From Rhytidiadelphus loreus (taxonomy: Eukaryota; Streptophyta; Bryopsida; Hypnales; Hylocomiaceae): a stretch of 64,000 bases of DNA. The notes under the pieces were generated by a model. It saw only the letters and a list, made by a program, of their open reading frames with translations. It had not been told where the DNA came from and ran no database searches. This document shows, in pieces, positions 35,300 to 47,581 of this stretch; the first letter of the stretch is position 1; each line of letters opens with the position of its first letter. The position numbers and the translations under genes were made by a program. The stretch is from the NCBI GenBank assembly GCA_947034895.1, contig OX344763.1, positions 28,643,025 to 28,707,024 of the forward strand, in the 5' to 3' direction.

Positions 35300-36000
35300 G
35301 TGTTATGTAGTGACAAAATGAATGTCAATAGTGAAGTAGAGGACCTGATATTTCATCTTGTATTTCTTTTTGTTTTTAATAGTAGTGAGACTAAAAGGGC
35401 CACTACTCCATTGAACGGTCATTGGTTACATGCATGATGTACAAAGTTCTTTCTGTATACTTTACTTTTATTACTTGCAGCTTTGTATGATGTTGTGAAC
35501 ATCTAGACATTTCCATGAATGCCTTCCTAAATCTAATAATTTGAAGTGCATATTTTAAATCTAACAATAGTACTTAATGAATCCAAGGGAAAAAATTGTA
35601 GGCCTAACCCTAATCCTACCCGAAAACAAATATGCAATAAGTTCTAATTTGAAGTTCCAAAACTATTGAATCCCATTCTAAGATATTGCATGAGGAGACC
35701 ATATATGGGAAGTCTCTCAGTACCGAGAGACATAGTTGAAGTCCTTCAAGTATGCATTGCATTATTTTAGGATGGCATGATTGCACCTGCCCTTGTTACA
35801 ACTGATCACTCTAAAATCCGAATCTAATAGGCATTTACTGACCGTGTAGTACACAACAAAATAAAAAAATATACATCCAACGATTTGAAATTCTTGATCT
35901 CACATCCTAAGTACATGGAACCTTGGATTTTCCTCCATGACCTCCAATTTTTTCATCTACATGCACCCTATTTTTTATGCATGGAAGGTCAACCTACAAC
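35300..36000. other. Gap after the transposase; holds an outlying palindrome
   Basis: No gene is seen. GTCTCTCAGTACCGAGAGAC at 35712-35731 is a nearly perfect 20-bp palindrome of the family found in the 5' introns of the ParB-like gene. It is followed by 'catagttgaagtccttcaagtatgcattg', the same trailing pattern as other copies. It probably belongs to the right subterminal region of the composite element. Confidence 0.5.
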
Positions 36001-36870
36001 GACATATACCCTATTAAGCCTAAACCACATCCATATTACTTTTCATCTACATTCATCTCACTTTTCATCTTCATTCATCCCACTTTTCATCCACATTCAT
36101 CAATATCTTTCATCCGTATCTGGCTTATGTTCCATTTATGTTCACCAAATTTTTCATCCACATCCACCATGTTTTCCATGCATGGCCAACAAATTTATTA
36201 TCCACATCCACCTTCTGTTCATCCACGTTCATCCTACTTGTCATCCACTTGTATCCATTTTTCATCCATATCCATCCTACTTTTCATCCACATCCACCGT
36301 TCCATCCATCCATGTTCATCCCTTTTTTCATCCCACGTTCATCCTTTTTGTCATCCCATTTTTCATCCACATCCATTGTTCTTTTCATCCATATCCAGCT
36401 TATATGTTCCATTTATGTTCACCAAATTTCTCATTGACATCCACCCTGTTTTCCATGCATGGCCGACAAATTTATTATCCACATGCACCTTCTGTTCATC
36501 CACGTTCACCCTATTTTTCATCCACTTCCATCCATTTTTCATCCATGTTCACCCTACTTTTCATCCACATCCACCATTCCGTCCATCCACATTCATCCCA
36601 CTTTTCTTCCACATCCATCGTAATTTTCACCCTAATTCAGCCTATTCTTCATCCACATCTACTTTATTTTTGGATCACATCCATCTAACTTTTCATCCAT
36701 AGCCACTGTATTTTTTTCCCACATTCATCCATATCTTTCATCCACATCTTTTTTCTTAATTTTATTCCTTTAACTTTTTCCTAAAATTCACACATAATCT
36801 ATGCCCCACGCTCAGAATTCTTGGCTCTACGCTCTACGCTCGTATACTAGCTTCGTTGCCCTAGATCGCA
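36000..36870. repeat. Degenerate TTTTCATCCACATTCATCC tandem repeat
   Basis: Dozens of imperfect 'tttcatccacatccatc' units run from about 36030 to 36750, ending with 'cgctctacgctctacgctcgtatactagc'. The same two parts occur in inverted order at about 9735-10030 (reverse-complement orientation), so they form one dispersed repeat family. The long open frames here, full of His, Pro and Phe, are only the repeat translated. Confidence 0.75.
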
Positions 36871-37059
36871 AAGTGTGACAAATTAGCTAAACTATAATTT
36901 AATTAAAGGATTTTTTTTCAAAATTTCTCAAAAATAAGGAATCTAAGGATTTCCAAGTTAGCCATCTCCAATAAAAATTTCAAGTACATTGACTTCATTT
37001 TCCAAAAGATATAACAAATGGCAACTCCATCATTCCAATTGTGACGCAAAATAGGACCG

Positions 37060-37570
37060 GTGTTTCTTGCATTCACCCCAATAGATGAAGACGAACTTGA
37101 TGACGAAGGTGAGGTTCATGAGGAGTTTGCTAAAGATGATGTCTTTGTAGGGCAATGTCAAGATGACCCGTTGTCGTCTTTCAAGGTAAGGTGTGATGTT
37201 TAGAAAGATTTTTTTGTCACCCTTTGACCGACAGATGGTGATCCAAAGCCTATATGGATTGCAAGAGCTTTGTCTGACCCTTTTCCAAATGAATCCAAAA
37301 CATTTGAATTGTATCTAAATTTAATACTTTCGATCCACATCTCATGGATGAAATGTTTAGGAATTTTACACTAGTTGGGACTCCACGAAAGGACTGCGTT
37401 GAAAAATGGACAAAATCCAAGACCCAGTATGGGAGGATACAAATTCTCTCATCACTGCATGGAGGTCAAAAGTGAAGAAGGACATAGTAGAATGTGTCCT
37501 TAAAATCCTTGCAGCTGAGATTGATGTCATCAATGGAAGTTTGTCTTTGTACAAAATTTCCGATTGAGCA
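37060..37570 (+). pseudogene. C-terminal fragment of a DUF7869-type element
   Basis: The translation shows VFVGQCQDDPLSSFKV, then PTDGDPKPIWIARALSDP, matching VGRRRDRPQPSFRV and LADGDLRPFWLARALTNP in the C-terminus of the 59560-62412 copy. Later, in another frame, come SLITAWRSKVKK and ILAAEIDVIN, matching CIMTAWKPRIKA. Stops and frame changes are present. No core domain is found nearby, so this is a truncated third copy. The first copy (7.35-9.28 kb) lacks this part. Confidence 0.6.
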
Positions 37571-37599
37571 TATGGGGGAGTGTGGAGACACAAAGATAG

Positions 37600-40200
37600 T
37601 ACTTGTGTTTAGTTTTATCCCATGATGCTAATGTTATTGCATAACCATAGACGGTTTTATATGATTTATAGCACACGCTGTAGAATAGATGGTGAGGATT
37701 GGAATATTATAATTGGATTTCATAGATTTGTATTGGAATTACTTCTATATTTATGTGATATTTTATATGTGGGCTCCATGTCATTATTAATTCGTTTTAT
37801 AACTCAATGCCTTTAAAAATGCAGTACAAGTTGAAAAAATGGTAGTGGATAAGACCACTTTTAATTTTGTTAATGTATCAAGCACTTATCACAATATGGA
37901 TAGGGGGCCGGTTGGTTGTTACAATTTTCTTGCTTGCAAAGCTCACTTAGCAGAACCAAGTCATGTATATCTCATAGCTGCTCATTTGAATATGGTAGGA
38001 ATAGAACCCGGACCACTTGAATGAAGTAAATAGTCTCTTATAACCAACCATTCAACTCATGACTTGGTGTTTAGTGAGGCCCATTTGTTGCATTTATATG
38101 CAAGATGTCTTGTATCATTGTAACCAATAATTCTCCATAAATGCCCAAATTACACAAAACTACCATTTCAATGAACATTGCAAGTTTGCAACTACCAATT
38201 GGAAAATTCAAGTCCCCTCAACTTAAATTCATTTCAACTCAACTTCAATTTTGAGGGCTCAAAAATGAAGAATGTTATTTGGGAGATCCTCAATTTCCCA
38301 AAACAATGAATCAAATGTTCATAATGACACTATATTAGTTGATATTTCAACTTCAAGGCTGTTGAAATTACACTTTATAGTTGGAAAGGTCATAAAGCCA
38401 CTAAGTTGCAATGTCTAGGTAAAAAAATGACATAGGTTGAATTCTAACACAACAAGTTCTATTTAGCTTCTTTGTCCTTTGGACCCATACAAGTTAGTTG
38501 TTAAGGCAAAAAATTCTAAATAATTATTTACACAATTGTTGTTTTTTATCTATCTTATGTTGCTTTATTAGACCTACCTTGCAGGGAAGAGATGTTGCAA
38601 GAACAACTTTACACATACAAAGAATGTGAGGGAATTTGTCTAGGTTGGTACTTGGTAGTATTCATCTGTTGAGTTGCAATATCACTTTTGACCCTTCTTT
38701 GTGTCTTGGAGGTGCAAAGGATGCACTAAAATTGCTAAATTTAGTAAAAAGATAACTTAATGTCATTAAATTTAACTCTATCATGCTTTGTTGTCAAATG
38801 ACAAGTTGTGTCAATACCAAAATCTAATTTAGAATAATAATTGATAGATGGGCCAAATGAAAGTTGACATTTCAATGACATAAAGGATAGTTGTAATGCA
38901 AAAAGGCTTTCACAAAAAGATGAAATTTAGTATAGATTATTGATTTGTCATTATTTATATTGAACTTATAATCTTCTTTAATAATAAAGCCATGATGATG
39001 TATTAGAAACTAAATCACCTTTGTTGACCACCACCTAAAGGTAGTATGAAGTGTACCATATAAATAGAATCATATATAGAAATGGTTCAAGATGAAAAGA
39101 CAATTTATTTTTATATTGAAGTTTACAAAGGACTTAACAATTTTTTTTTTAAATTCCATCATTAATCACAAAACAAACAAACAAAAAGAAAGAAACTAAT
39201 TAATTATAATATGGATAGAATAATTTCATCACAATTTTCCTTTTTTTAAATTGCCAACAATATTATCTAGGGTTTTTATTAGTTTTTTTTCAATTAACCC
39301 CTAAAAGTTCTTGACAATACTTCTTAATTCATGTTTGACAATTTCTCATTTTTTCTCATTTGTGTTGTCTTTTGAATGGATAGTAAGGTAGAGATAGTTT
39401 TCATTTAGTTTTTATTACCCCACATTCTTGTATTTTTAAGGCTTGGCTTATTCACCCCTCACATTAGGCATTTAGGCTTGGTTGATCCCTCCCCCATCCT
39501 TGTATTTTCTAGATTGACTCTACTAAGCAATCAATATGGGTTAATATTTGAATATATTTTTATATTTGTTTTCTATATACATATCCTATAGTTTCTATAT
39601 CCATATCCATATTTTTTTTGTCAAGATCATCGATGTTGGGGGGGGAGAAGATTCTTGTTTATGAGAGCAACGACTCTCAATTTTTACAAAGAGGGAAGGG
39701 GTGCTTTCATTGCAACTTGAACTTGAATGCATCATCACAAGGAATAGTTTCTGTAAGAAGGTTTTTTATTCCTTTCTTAAAATAAAACCCCAAGCTAGGA
39801 TTCGAACACTAGGAGGTGAATTTACAACAATTCGGAATAAATATAATTCTAAAAATCCACCAATTGCAAGGTTAAAGTTTACAATTACTCCAAACACATA
39901 TCAATAGTATAAAGATTGAGAATTTCTTATCAATTGTTATGGATCTTCCTATATATGCTTCAATTAACTTTCTCTCCAATAGACTGCTCTTTAGTATGCT
40001 CTTGTTCCTTTCTTTCAGTGGTAATATTAATTTGCTCCACAAATCTCCTATTCTTGCTTTGGCACTCCATCTTTATGCTTCCCGATCGTTGACAAAATTG
40101 ACACTTCTTTATTTTCTCCTTAAAATCGTCTTTATCCATTTTTCTATTATTTTAATTTTTAATTTTTATTATTTTTATTATTTTTATTTTTATTTTTAAA
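37600..40200. other. AT-rich stretch without genes
   Basis: Only short, unconvincing open frames and low-complexity A/T runs are seen (39130-39300 and 40140-40200 are nearly pure A/T). No RNA gene, splice structure or element border was recognised. Confidence 0.45.
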
Positions 40201-40218
40201 ATAATATTGCTCAATTTT

Positions 40219-40990
40219 CCAATTGGAGTTATTATACAGTAACCACTCAAAGATTTCCGATTGGTAATAGATATAACAGTTATTTCAAATCAAGCTCTAC
40301 AACTCTCTCCGATTGATTCTTAATTTACTTTCAGTATGACTTAATCTTCCAATCGCTCATTTCCATCAATAATAAATTTTCCTATCGGTAATTCACTCTC
40401 TCAATTACACATCCATACAACACAATTGGATTTCACAATAATTTTCACAACCAATTTTCTTAATAACAAATCCACACAATCTCATACACAATTCATAGTT
40501 CACAAAATTGATTCTCCAATAATCATACACACAAAATTCACACACATCCAAACTTCATTTAATTTCCAATCGGTAGAACTAAACTCCGTGATGCAATACA
40601 GTCTAAATCGGTTAATTACCACTCACATACACAGCCACAACACATTACACACAATTTTCAATTGCACACAAATCCTACATACAAACTCACAATTGCAAAT
40701 ATTTTGCTATATTCATCAATTCCAAAAACATACAAAAAAAAACCCAATTGTTTTACTTCCAAGCTTTAGGAGCCCCTGCTTCTCTCGAGGTCAACTGAAC
40801 TTCCAATTGGAAAATCACAAGCTAAATATCAATGCTTCACAACAAACATAACTACCGATCGGCAACTGAAACTCAAAAGATCCCAATTCACATGAATTCC
40901 GATCCCAATTGGTAACTACCACTAATAAACTCCTAAATCACTATACCAATTGGCTAATTAAACAAATAAACATGGAAAACAACCAATCGT
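40219..40990. repeat. Array of CCRATYGG palindromes
   Basis: Copies and near copies: 40219-40226 (CCAATTGG), 40257-40264, 40309-40316, 40349-40356, 40381-40388, 40566-40573, 40605-40612, 40803-40810, 40855-40862 (CCGATCGG), 40905-40912, 40946-40953 and 40983-40990. They are embedded in CA-rich sequence and often flanked by TT..AA. It resembles a subterminal binding-site region of a transposon whose body is not recognised. No gene is seen here. Confidence 0.55.
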
Positions 40991-41274
40991 CTAAAACCAA
41001 AAATGAAATACAGAGTACAGTTTCACAAAAATATGCTCCAAAACTACTACTTTTAGTGCAAAGAGCTATGATGAAAAAAAATATTCTTTTGTACATTCAA
41101 ATATAAGATCACACATTCAGGGTTGTCATACCGGACGGGTCGGAGTGATCGGACGGGACGGACGGACGGGCGAACCGGACCGGACACTCCGGACACCATT
41201 CATTTTTGAAGCTATGGAAATTTTCCAAGTGAAAAGTCGCTTCCAGCGTGGCTGTCCTCGTTGGAATCAGGGTG

Positions 41275-41440
41275 CGGACATGAAAGCCAGGGCGGGGACT
41301 TGTTGTCAGGGCGGGGACTTGTTGTCAAGGCGTGGACTTCTTGTCAGGGCATGGACTTCTGGTCAAGGCGGGGACTTCTGGTTAGGGCGCGGACGTAGGG
41401 GCGGGGACTTCTTGTCAGGGCGCGGACATAGAGGACAACG
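41275..41440. repeat. ~20-bp GC-rich minisatellite near the left end of the hAT-like element
   Basis: Units such as 'gtcagggcggggacttcttg' repeat about eight times. The reverse-complement-like counterpart (acgtccacgccctgtccac) lies at 43630-43800. Both arrays are followed by the same 'ttgaacttcag..tttgaaattggcatgggattc' module in direct orientation. Confidence 0.7.
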
Positions 41441-42973
41441 AAGGGGGGTTGAACTTCAGCTTCACATTTGAAATTGGCATGGGATTCCTCCTTCCTATGG
41501 AGAGGGGGAAACCATTAATGTAGTCAGCCTTTAATTTGAGCTTGGGGAATATTAACAAGTCAATGGCTGCATGAAGAGGTCCAACTACTTTTTGAGTTCA
41601 AAGACAATTCATGGAAGGATGTGGCTCCTTTCTTGTGCCTCACTTGGCCTTCTTGGCTTCCCCAAGGACTTGAGAACTAGTTCCCACCTATAAAAAATTA
41701 GATTTCAGAAAATGAAAATTAACTTGTACACTTGCCCAAAAAAAAATGAATTGGATGCTAGAAGTTTTTGGATTTCTAACGGAAGACAAGGTACACATTT
41801 AAAAAAATTCAAGTTGAAAGATGCATTTTTTAATTCTCCAAATAGAAACTAAAAGGGTTCAGAGTTCAAAAAACAAATCAAACACAAGTTATATTTTGTA
41901 GACTTCTAATTCGATGGGTTTATTTTTGGTAATAGGGGCTACAAGGGTTTGAAATTCACATCATTAATGTATTACAATGTATTCAAATGTAGTTGAAGGG
42001 TTTATTTTTGAAAATAGAGGCTACAAGGATTTGGAAAGGAAACAAAATGCAAGTGGTTTGGAAGTAAGTTCAAGGCTTTAGTCTTGTTACTAGATGCTAC
42101 AAGGGTTTGGATTTCAAATCAAATAGAAGTTATGTTTTGTTTAGTTATAGTTGAAGACTTGAAGACTTTATGGTGTTGGTAAATTGTTGTTGCAAGTATT
42201 TAAAATTCAAATCAAATACAAATTAAATGTTATGTACTTGTAGTTCAAGGGCTTCAAGTTGTAAGTACGGGTTATAAGGGTTTGGAAATCCCTTCAAAAA
42301 CAAGTTTATAATGCCGCGGAGGTCCCACATTAAACTTTGGTATGAATTTAGTCATGGGATTCTTCCTTCCTATAAAGGAAGGAGAACCAATTAATGTAGT
42401 CAACCCTTAATTTGAGCACGGGGAATATCTTCAAGTCAATGGCTACATTAAGAGGTTCAACTACTTTTTGAGTTCAAAGACAACGTATTGAAGCATGTCA
42501 CTCCCTTCTTGAGGCCGGACTTCAATTTCTTGCCTTCATCAAGCACTTGAGAAGTAGGACCCATGTAAAGTTGGAAACCAAAAAAAAATTAGAAAATGAA
42601 ATTGAACTTCCAAACAAGAAGGACAAAATTTGTATGAAAAAAATCCCAAAGGGTTTGAAGTCCTAATGAAAGTCAAGGTACATATTTTTTTTAAATCAAG
42701 TTCAAGGGTTTATATTTTATTCTTCTAAAGAAAAAGTATTTGTGATTTGTGATTTGAAGTTTACAAATCAAACCATTACCAATGTATACTTCTCAAGGTT
42801 TTGGTTTAAGTCTTCGTTTTTTCAATAAGAAGCTACAAGGTTTCAGATTTAAATCAAATACAAATTATAATGCTTTAAAATATGCTTGAAGGTTTTTTTT
42901 CCGGAAAAAAAGGCTACAAGGATTTAGGTCTTGAAGACTTTAACAACAAATTCTTGTAATGGGAAAAATAAAA

Positions 42974-43445
42974 GGGGTGGGTATTGAAATGAAATACTAG
43001 TTAAGTAATTTTTTAATTCAAGGGCAATGGTTTATTTTGCGTATGAGATAGCAAAGCGGTTTGGGTCTTTGGGAATGAAATGAAGCATTACCCAAATTGT
43101 TTATGATTTCAAATATTCAATCATTGGACTCTACCCTTTAATTTGTGTAATGGGATCCTAAAACTCTAAACTCTAAAGTCTAGGACTTAGGAGGGGTGGA
43201 TATTGAAATGAAATACTAGTTAAGTGGTTTTTTAATTCAAGGGTAATGGTTTATTTTGCGTATGGGGATAGCAAAGTGGTTTGGGTCTTTGGGAATGAAA
43301 TGAAGCATTACCCAAATTGTTTACGATTTCAAATATTCAATCATTGGACTCCATCCTTTAATTTGTGTAATGGGATCCTAGAACTCTAAACTCTAAAGTC
43401 TAGGACTTAGGAGGGGTGGGTATTGAAATGAAATACTAGTTAAGT
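42974..43445. repeat. ~220-bp tandem repeat, just over two copies
   Basis: The word 'tattgaaatgaaatactagt' starts at 42982, 43201 and 43421, giving spacings of 219 and 220 bp. Copies one and two agree almost base for base through 'gcaaag.ggtttgggtctttggg' and 'actctaaactctaaagtctagg'. The high similarity points to recent duplication. Confidence 0.8.
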
Positions 43446-43504
43446 GATTTTTTAATTCATGGTCAACAGTTTATTTAATTATTTTGGTCATGGAATCTTC
43501 AAAC

Positions 43505-43800
43505 CCTTGGAGGGAGTTCAAAATTGGCTTGGAGGGAGTTCAAAATTGGCTTGGAGAGAGTTCAAAATTGGCTTGGAGGGAGTTGAAAGAGGGAGTTGAA
43601 GACTTGCTTTAAAATTGGAATTTTGAGTGGACGTCCGCGCCCCAGCATCCACGCCCTAACGAGACGTCCACGCCCTGTCCAAACGTCCACGCCCTGACGA
43701 GACGTCTAGACCTTGTCCACACGTCCACGCCCCTATCCACACATCCACGCCCCTATCCACACGTCCACGCTCCTGTCCACACGTTTGCACCCTGACCCTC
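43505..43800. repeat. 22-bp minisatellite followed by GC-rich ~20-bp minisatellite
   Basis: At 43505-43600 'ttggagggagttcaaaattggc' repeats about four times. At 43630-43800 'acgtccacgcccctgtccac'-like units repeat about eight times and stand out as GC-rich in AT-rich surroundings. The second array mirrors the one at 41275-41440. Confidence 0.7.
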
Positions 43801-44599
43801 GGAGGAAAAAATATGCAAGAATTCCATCCACCAACGATGGGGGGGAGTGAAATTGACCTTCAGATTTGAAATAGGCATGGGATTCTTCCTTCCCATGGAG
43901 AGAGGGAAAGTGGAAAACCAATTAATGTAGTCAGCCATTAATTTGAGCCCGGGGAATATCTTGAAGTCAATGGTTGTATTAAGAGGTCCAACCCCTTTTT
44001 GAGTTGAAAGACAATTCATGCAAGGATGTGTCTCCTTTCATGTGTCGCCCTTGTCCTTCTTCGCTTCTCCAAGGACTTGAGAAATAGTCCCCACACCCAA
44101 AAAATGAGATTTCTAGAAAATTAAAACTAACTTGCACACTTTCAAGAAAACAAATATAATTAGATGCTAGAAGTTTTTGGATTCGTAACGGAAAACAAGG
44201 TACACATTTTTTTAAATTCAAGTTGAAGACTTAAAGGATGAATTTTAGAGTTCTCCAAATAGAAACCAGAAGGGTTTGGAGTTCCCTAAAAAAATAAAAC
44301 ACAAGTTATATTTTGTAGAGTTCTAATACTTCTCAATTATTTTTGATAATTGGATCTACAAGGGTTTTGAATGCACATCATTAATGTATTACATTTCCAA
44401 TACCCTATAGTTTTTATAAATTCATTCATGCAAGTTTTTAAATGGATCTATCTTACATATAAAATTTAAATGTCCAATTTTCTTCCACTCCCACCCTTCT
44501 TCACAAATTTTCTCTTCCATCTACTGCAACTATGTATGGGGTAGACATTGTGAAATTAACAATAATCAATTGAATTCAAGTGGCAATTTTTAACCCATA

Positions 44600-44770
44600 A
44601 AGGCCAATTGTCCATTGAATGAACAATTGAAACTTTGGGTAGGTCCCTATGAAGTCAATTTTGGTCAAATGTTCATAAAATTTTGACACAAGATGTGAAC
44701 ATGTATCTTCTTAGTGGAAATATAATTTCTTTCTGTTCTAAATTTTTTTGGTAGCCCTTGCAATTTGAGC
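44600..44770 (+). repeat. Dispersed repeat copy ('ccaattgtccattgaatgaacaattgaaa')
   Basis: The text 'gtccattgaatgaacaattgaaac', then 'ctatgaagtcaattttggtcaaatgttcataaaattttgacacaag', also occurs at 10150-10300 and 58490-58590 (plus strand) and at 48880-48975 (minus strand). It lies inside the hAT-like element. No coding potential is seen. Confidence 0.6.
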
Positions 44771-47581
44771 ATCTTTGGGGCGTCTTTTGCAAAAAATCTC
44801 ATCAACTATTGAAATTTGGCATTTATGTTACTAATAAAATATGGCATACAATTATCAAAAGTAATTTAGTTCTCAAATCACATTCTCAAAGGAGTCAAAC
44901 TTTATTAGCTATGTTAGGGTGGCTTCAAGAAAAATAACCTTTTCTTCTAACCTCAAGCCCTATTATCTTGCAATATGTGAAGTCAAAGTTTTTGAAAATT
45001 TTCCCAAATATTCTAAATATTTGTCTCTAATTTTTAACCATTTGGATTCCAAATTAAAAAATATCTCATTGCACAAGAAATCATCAAAAAAAGACTAGTG
45101 TATTTGCCAATGCATTTAACCTCTTTGCATTGCAAGTTGATTCAGATTTTTTATAAGTGAATCCAACATCATATATTTATGAATAGTCAAAATCCTCATT
45201 TTTGTGTAGACCAAATATTTTACTCTAAGAGGGCTTGAAGTTTGTTGATCCTAGTTTGCAAGAATGAAAATAAAGATTTTTTTTTCTCACTTCAAACATT
45301 ATAATCTTTCAATCCACATGGTCAAATGGGCTGAAATTGTTTCTACACGTTGTTATAACTACATAATACACTTTTTTACAATTGGATTTTTTTCAAATAA
45401 TTTTTTATTTTAGACAATGCATCAAAATTAGCAATTTTGGATTCTTCCTCTTCCAAAACACCCTCTAGTCTTTAGGGGTTAATAACATTGAACACTTTAG
45501 AATTCCTAATGAAACTATTCCATGAAAATCTCATTCAATATGAGTGTGATTAACACATAAGGTAGCAACACCCATAACCGTCAAATTAAGCAATTCAACA
45601 TAGTTGGAGGCACTTTTTTCTAGAAAAAATATTTTTATAGTATTAGCAACTGAAAATCATGAATTTTTTAAAAAAGAATTAGAATTTTTGGATAAGGCAT
45701 CTAATTTCTGTGAATTTTCAAAGTAGAACTCACTAAGGCACCCTAAACCACACTCTACTAAAGTTGCCTTGATTGTAGTTCCAAAATCTAAAAAAATTAG
45801 AGCCTACCAACCACAATTAAGAATTGGCACGGTTTCAAAGTACATTTGGAGACACTTTAAGGGAACTCTACTATCGAAGTATGGGTACACTAATGGTTAT
45901 GGGCGTTGCTACCTTATGGCTTCAAAGCTTAGAGTTAAATGAACTATTAATTCTATCTTCATATTGTACAATTTTCAATTTGTTGAACCCACTAAGGTAA
46001 ATCTTCCTATTCATACAATGTGACAATTTTTCCACTTTTAGTTGATGTCTTACATTTACATTTAGTTTGTTTTTATATATACACTACGAGTACCATGGCA
46101 CAATTTTAGTGGACCGCCTTTCATCATAGATTTTCTTGAATATGTCCATTTTATCACCCATATAAAATTATTTGTCTACATCTATACTCATCATATTATG
46201 AAAAATTTGCATGACTTCTATTTGTCAAGGCTAACTTATTAATAAAAATTCCTATTATATGATGTTTTTACATACCCTAATTTATATATATTAGAGTGTG
46301 TAGCATTTCATGAACCTTATAGTAGCTCTACAAATTATATAAAATTTGCCCCCTTTGAATTAAATGAACCCTATCTTTTAACTCACGTAGTTTTCTAAAA
46401 ACTGTAAGTGTTCCCCCCGGGAATGGAACTCTTGAGTACTAATTTTAATTTATATACCTCATCATTCTCATGTGCGTTGTTGTACATCCTAGTGATCCTA
46501 CCACAGTACCACCTCATATGCATATAAATATATAATGAACTCCCATTTCTACTCTCAAATGCAAAACATGATGATACATTATTGCTTAGATACATGATGA
46601 AATGATGACACATTTTTGCTTAGAAGAGCATCAAGCATGTGTATTTCACGGTTGCTACAAATTTCATACATAAAGATACGGACATATGGTGAAAATCTTG
46701 TAATATGCAATTTGGTCTTTCTTCCATCATGACAATTGTAATATTGTATGACTTCTATGAATTTATGAATGTGTAGTAAACAAAGTAGCAAACAACTAAT
46801 TATGTTTGAATTGATTTTCTAGAGTTTGATATACACAAAAAGCTTAGAATCATTCTGTTTTGATCAATGAGTCAAAAATTATGAGGATTTTTTGTTTGCA
46901 GGCAGTTTTGGATTTCCTACTCTAAAATAAATTTTGACATCCTTTATCTTATCCAATTTTCAATATTTTTGGACAAAAATAAAATTATAGGATGTAGATA
47001 CATTATTACAACATTTCGACCATTGGGATTGGAAATTTTCAATTCCATATTTAAATTGTAAATAATTTAGTATTTTTAATCATTCTCTAGTACTACCTAC
47101 TTACTATTTTTTTCCTATATGTTGTACTATTCCAAATGATCTGAAATTTTTCAAGCATGTGGCCAACTTGTCTAGGAAAACAAATCCAAAGAAGTACCAC
47201 CATTTAGGTCATTTTTTCATAGAAATGTGAGCTTGTGAAGTGCAGCTGCCCTGCTTTTTGCAGGGTCAAAAAATGATTTTAGTTAATTTGAATGCTTATA
47301 TCTTGCAATCCACTCGGTGGAAATGTCTGAAATTTTTACCACATGTTTTTAATACTATATAATACAACATCCTACGGATAGATATGTCAAAAGAAGTTTT
47401 TTTTCAAAATTTTGGTAGTTGTATTAGAAATGGCAGTTTTGGAGAGTTTTTGGTGAAAACATAGTGACAGTCCTTTAAGGGTTAAAAAAAGTCAACTTAG
47501 TGTTGACCACATCGGATGGGCGAGACCTCTATCGGACGGGCGAACCGGACGTCCGTCCAGTATGACAACCTTGCACACATT

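Larger units (their letters stand above)
41455..44300. repeat. Three diverged direct copies of a long module inside the hAT-like element
   Basis: The phrase 'atgggattcctccttcctatggagag..aaccattaatgtagtcag' recurs at about 41478, 42356 and 43877. Each is followed by 'ttgagcttggggaatat..aagtcaatggctgcat..aagaggtccaactactttttgagtt' and then 'agtttttggatttctaacggaa'-like text. So the interior grew by segmental duplication of a unit of roughly 0.9-1.5 kb. Confidence 0.65.
41118..47573. mobile_element. hAT-like non-autonomous element (6456 bp)
   Basis: The left end is CAGGGTTGTCATACCGGACGG and the inverted right end CAAGGTTGTCATACTGGACGG, differing at two of 21 positions. CAGGGTTG is a hAT-style terminus. 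The flanks are a perfect 8-bp duplication CACACATT (41110-41117 and 47574-47581), the hAT TSD length. Both ends also contain CGGACGGGCGAACCGGAC in the same direction (41163-41180 and 47533-47550). No transposase frame is seen. The interior consists of duplicated modules and minisatellites, listed separately. Confidence 0.82.

Noticed and set aside
35885..36702. Long open frames of 240-267 residues rich in His, Pro and Phe
   Set aside because: They are translations of the TTCATCC tandem repeat. Both overlapping frames stay open for the same reason, and no domain is present.
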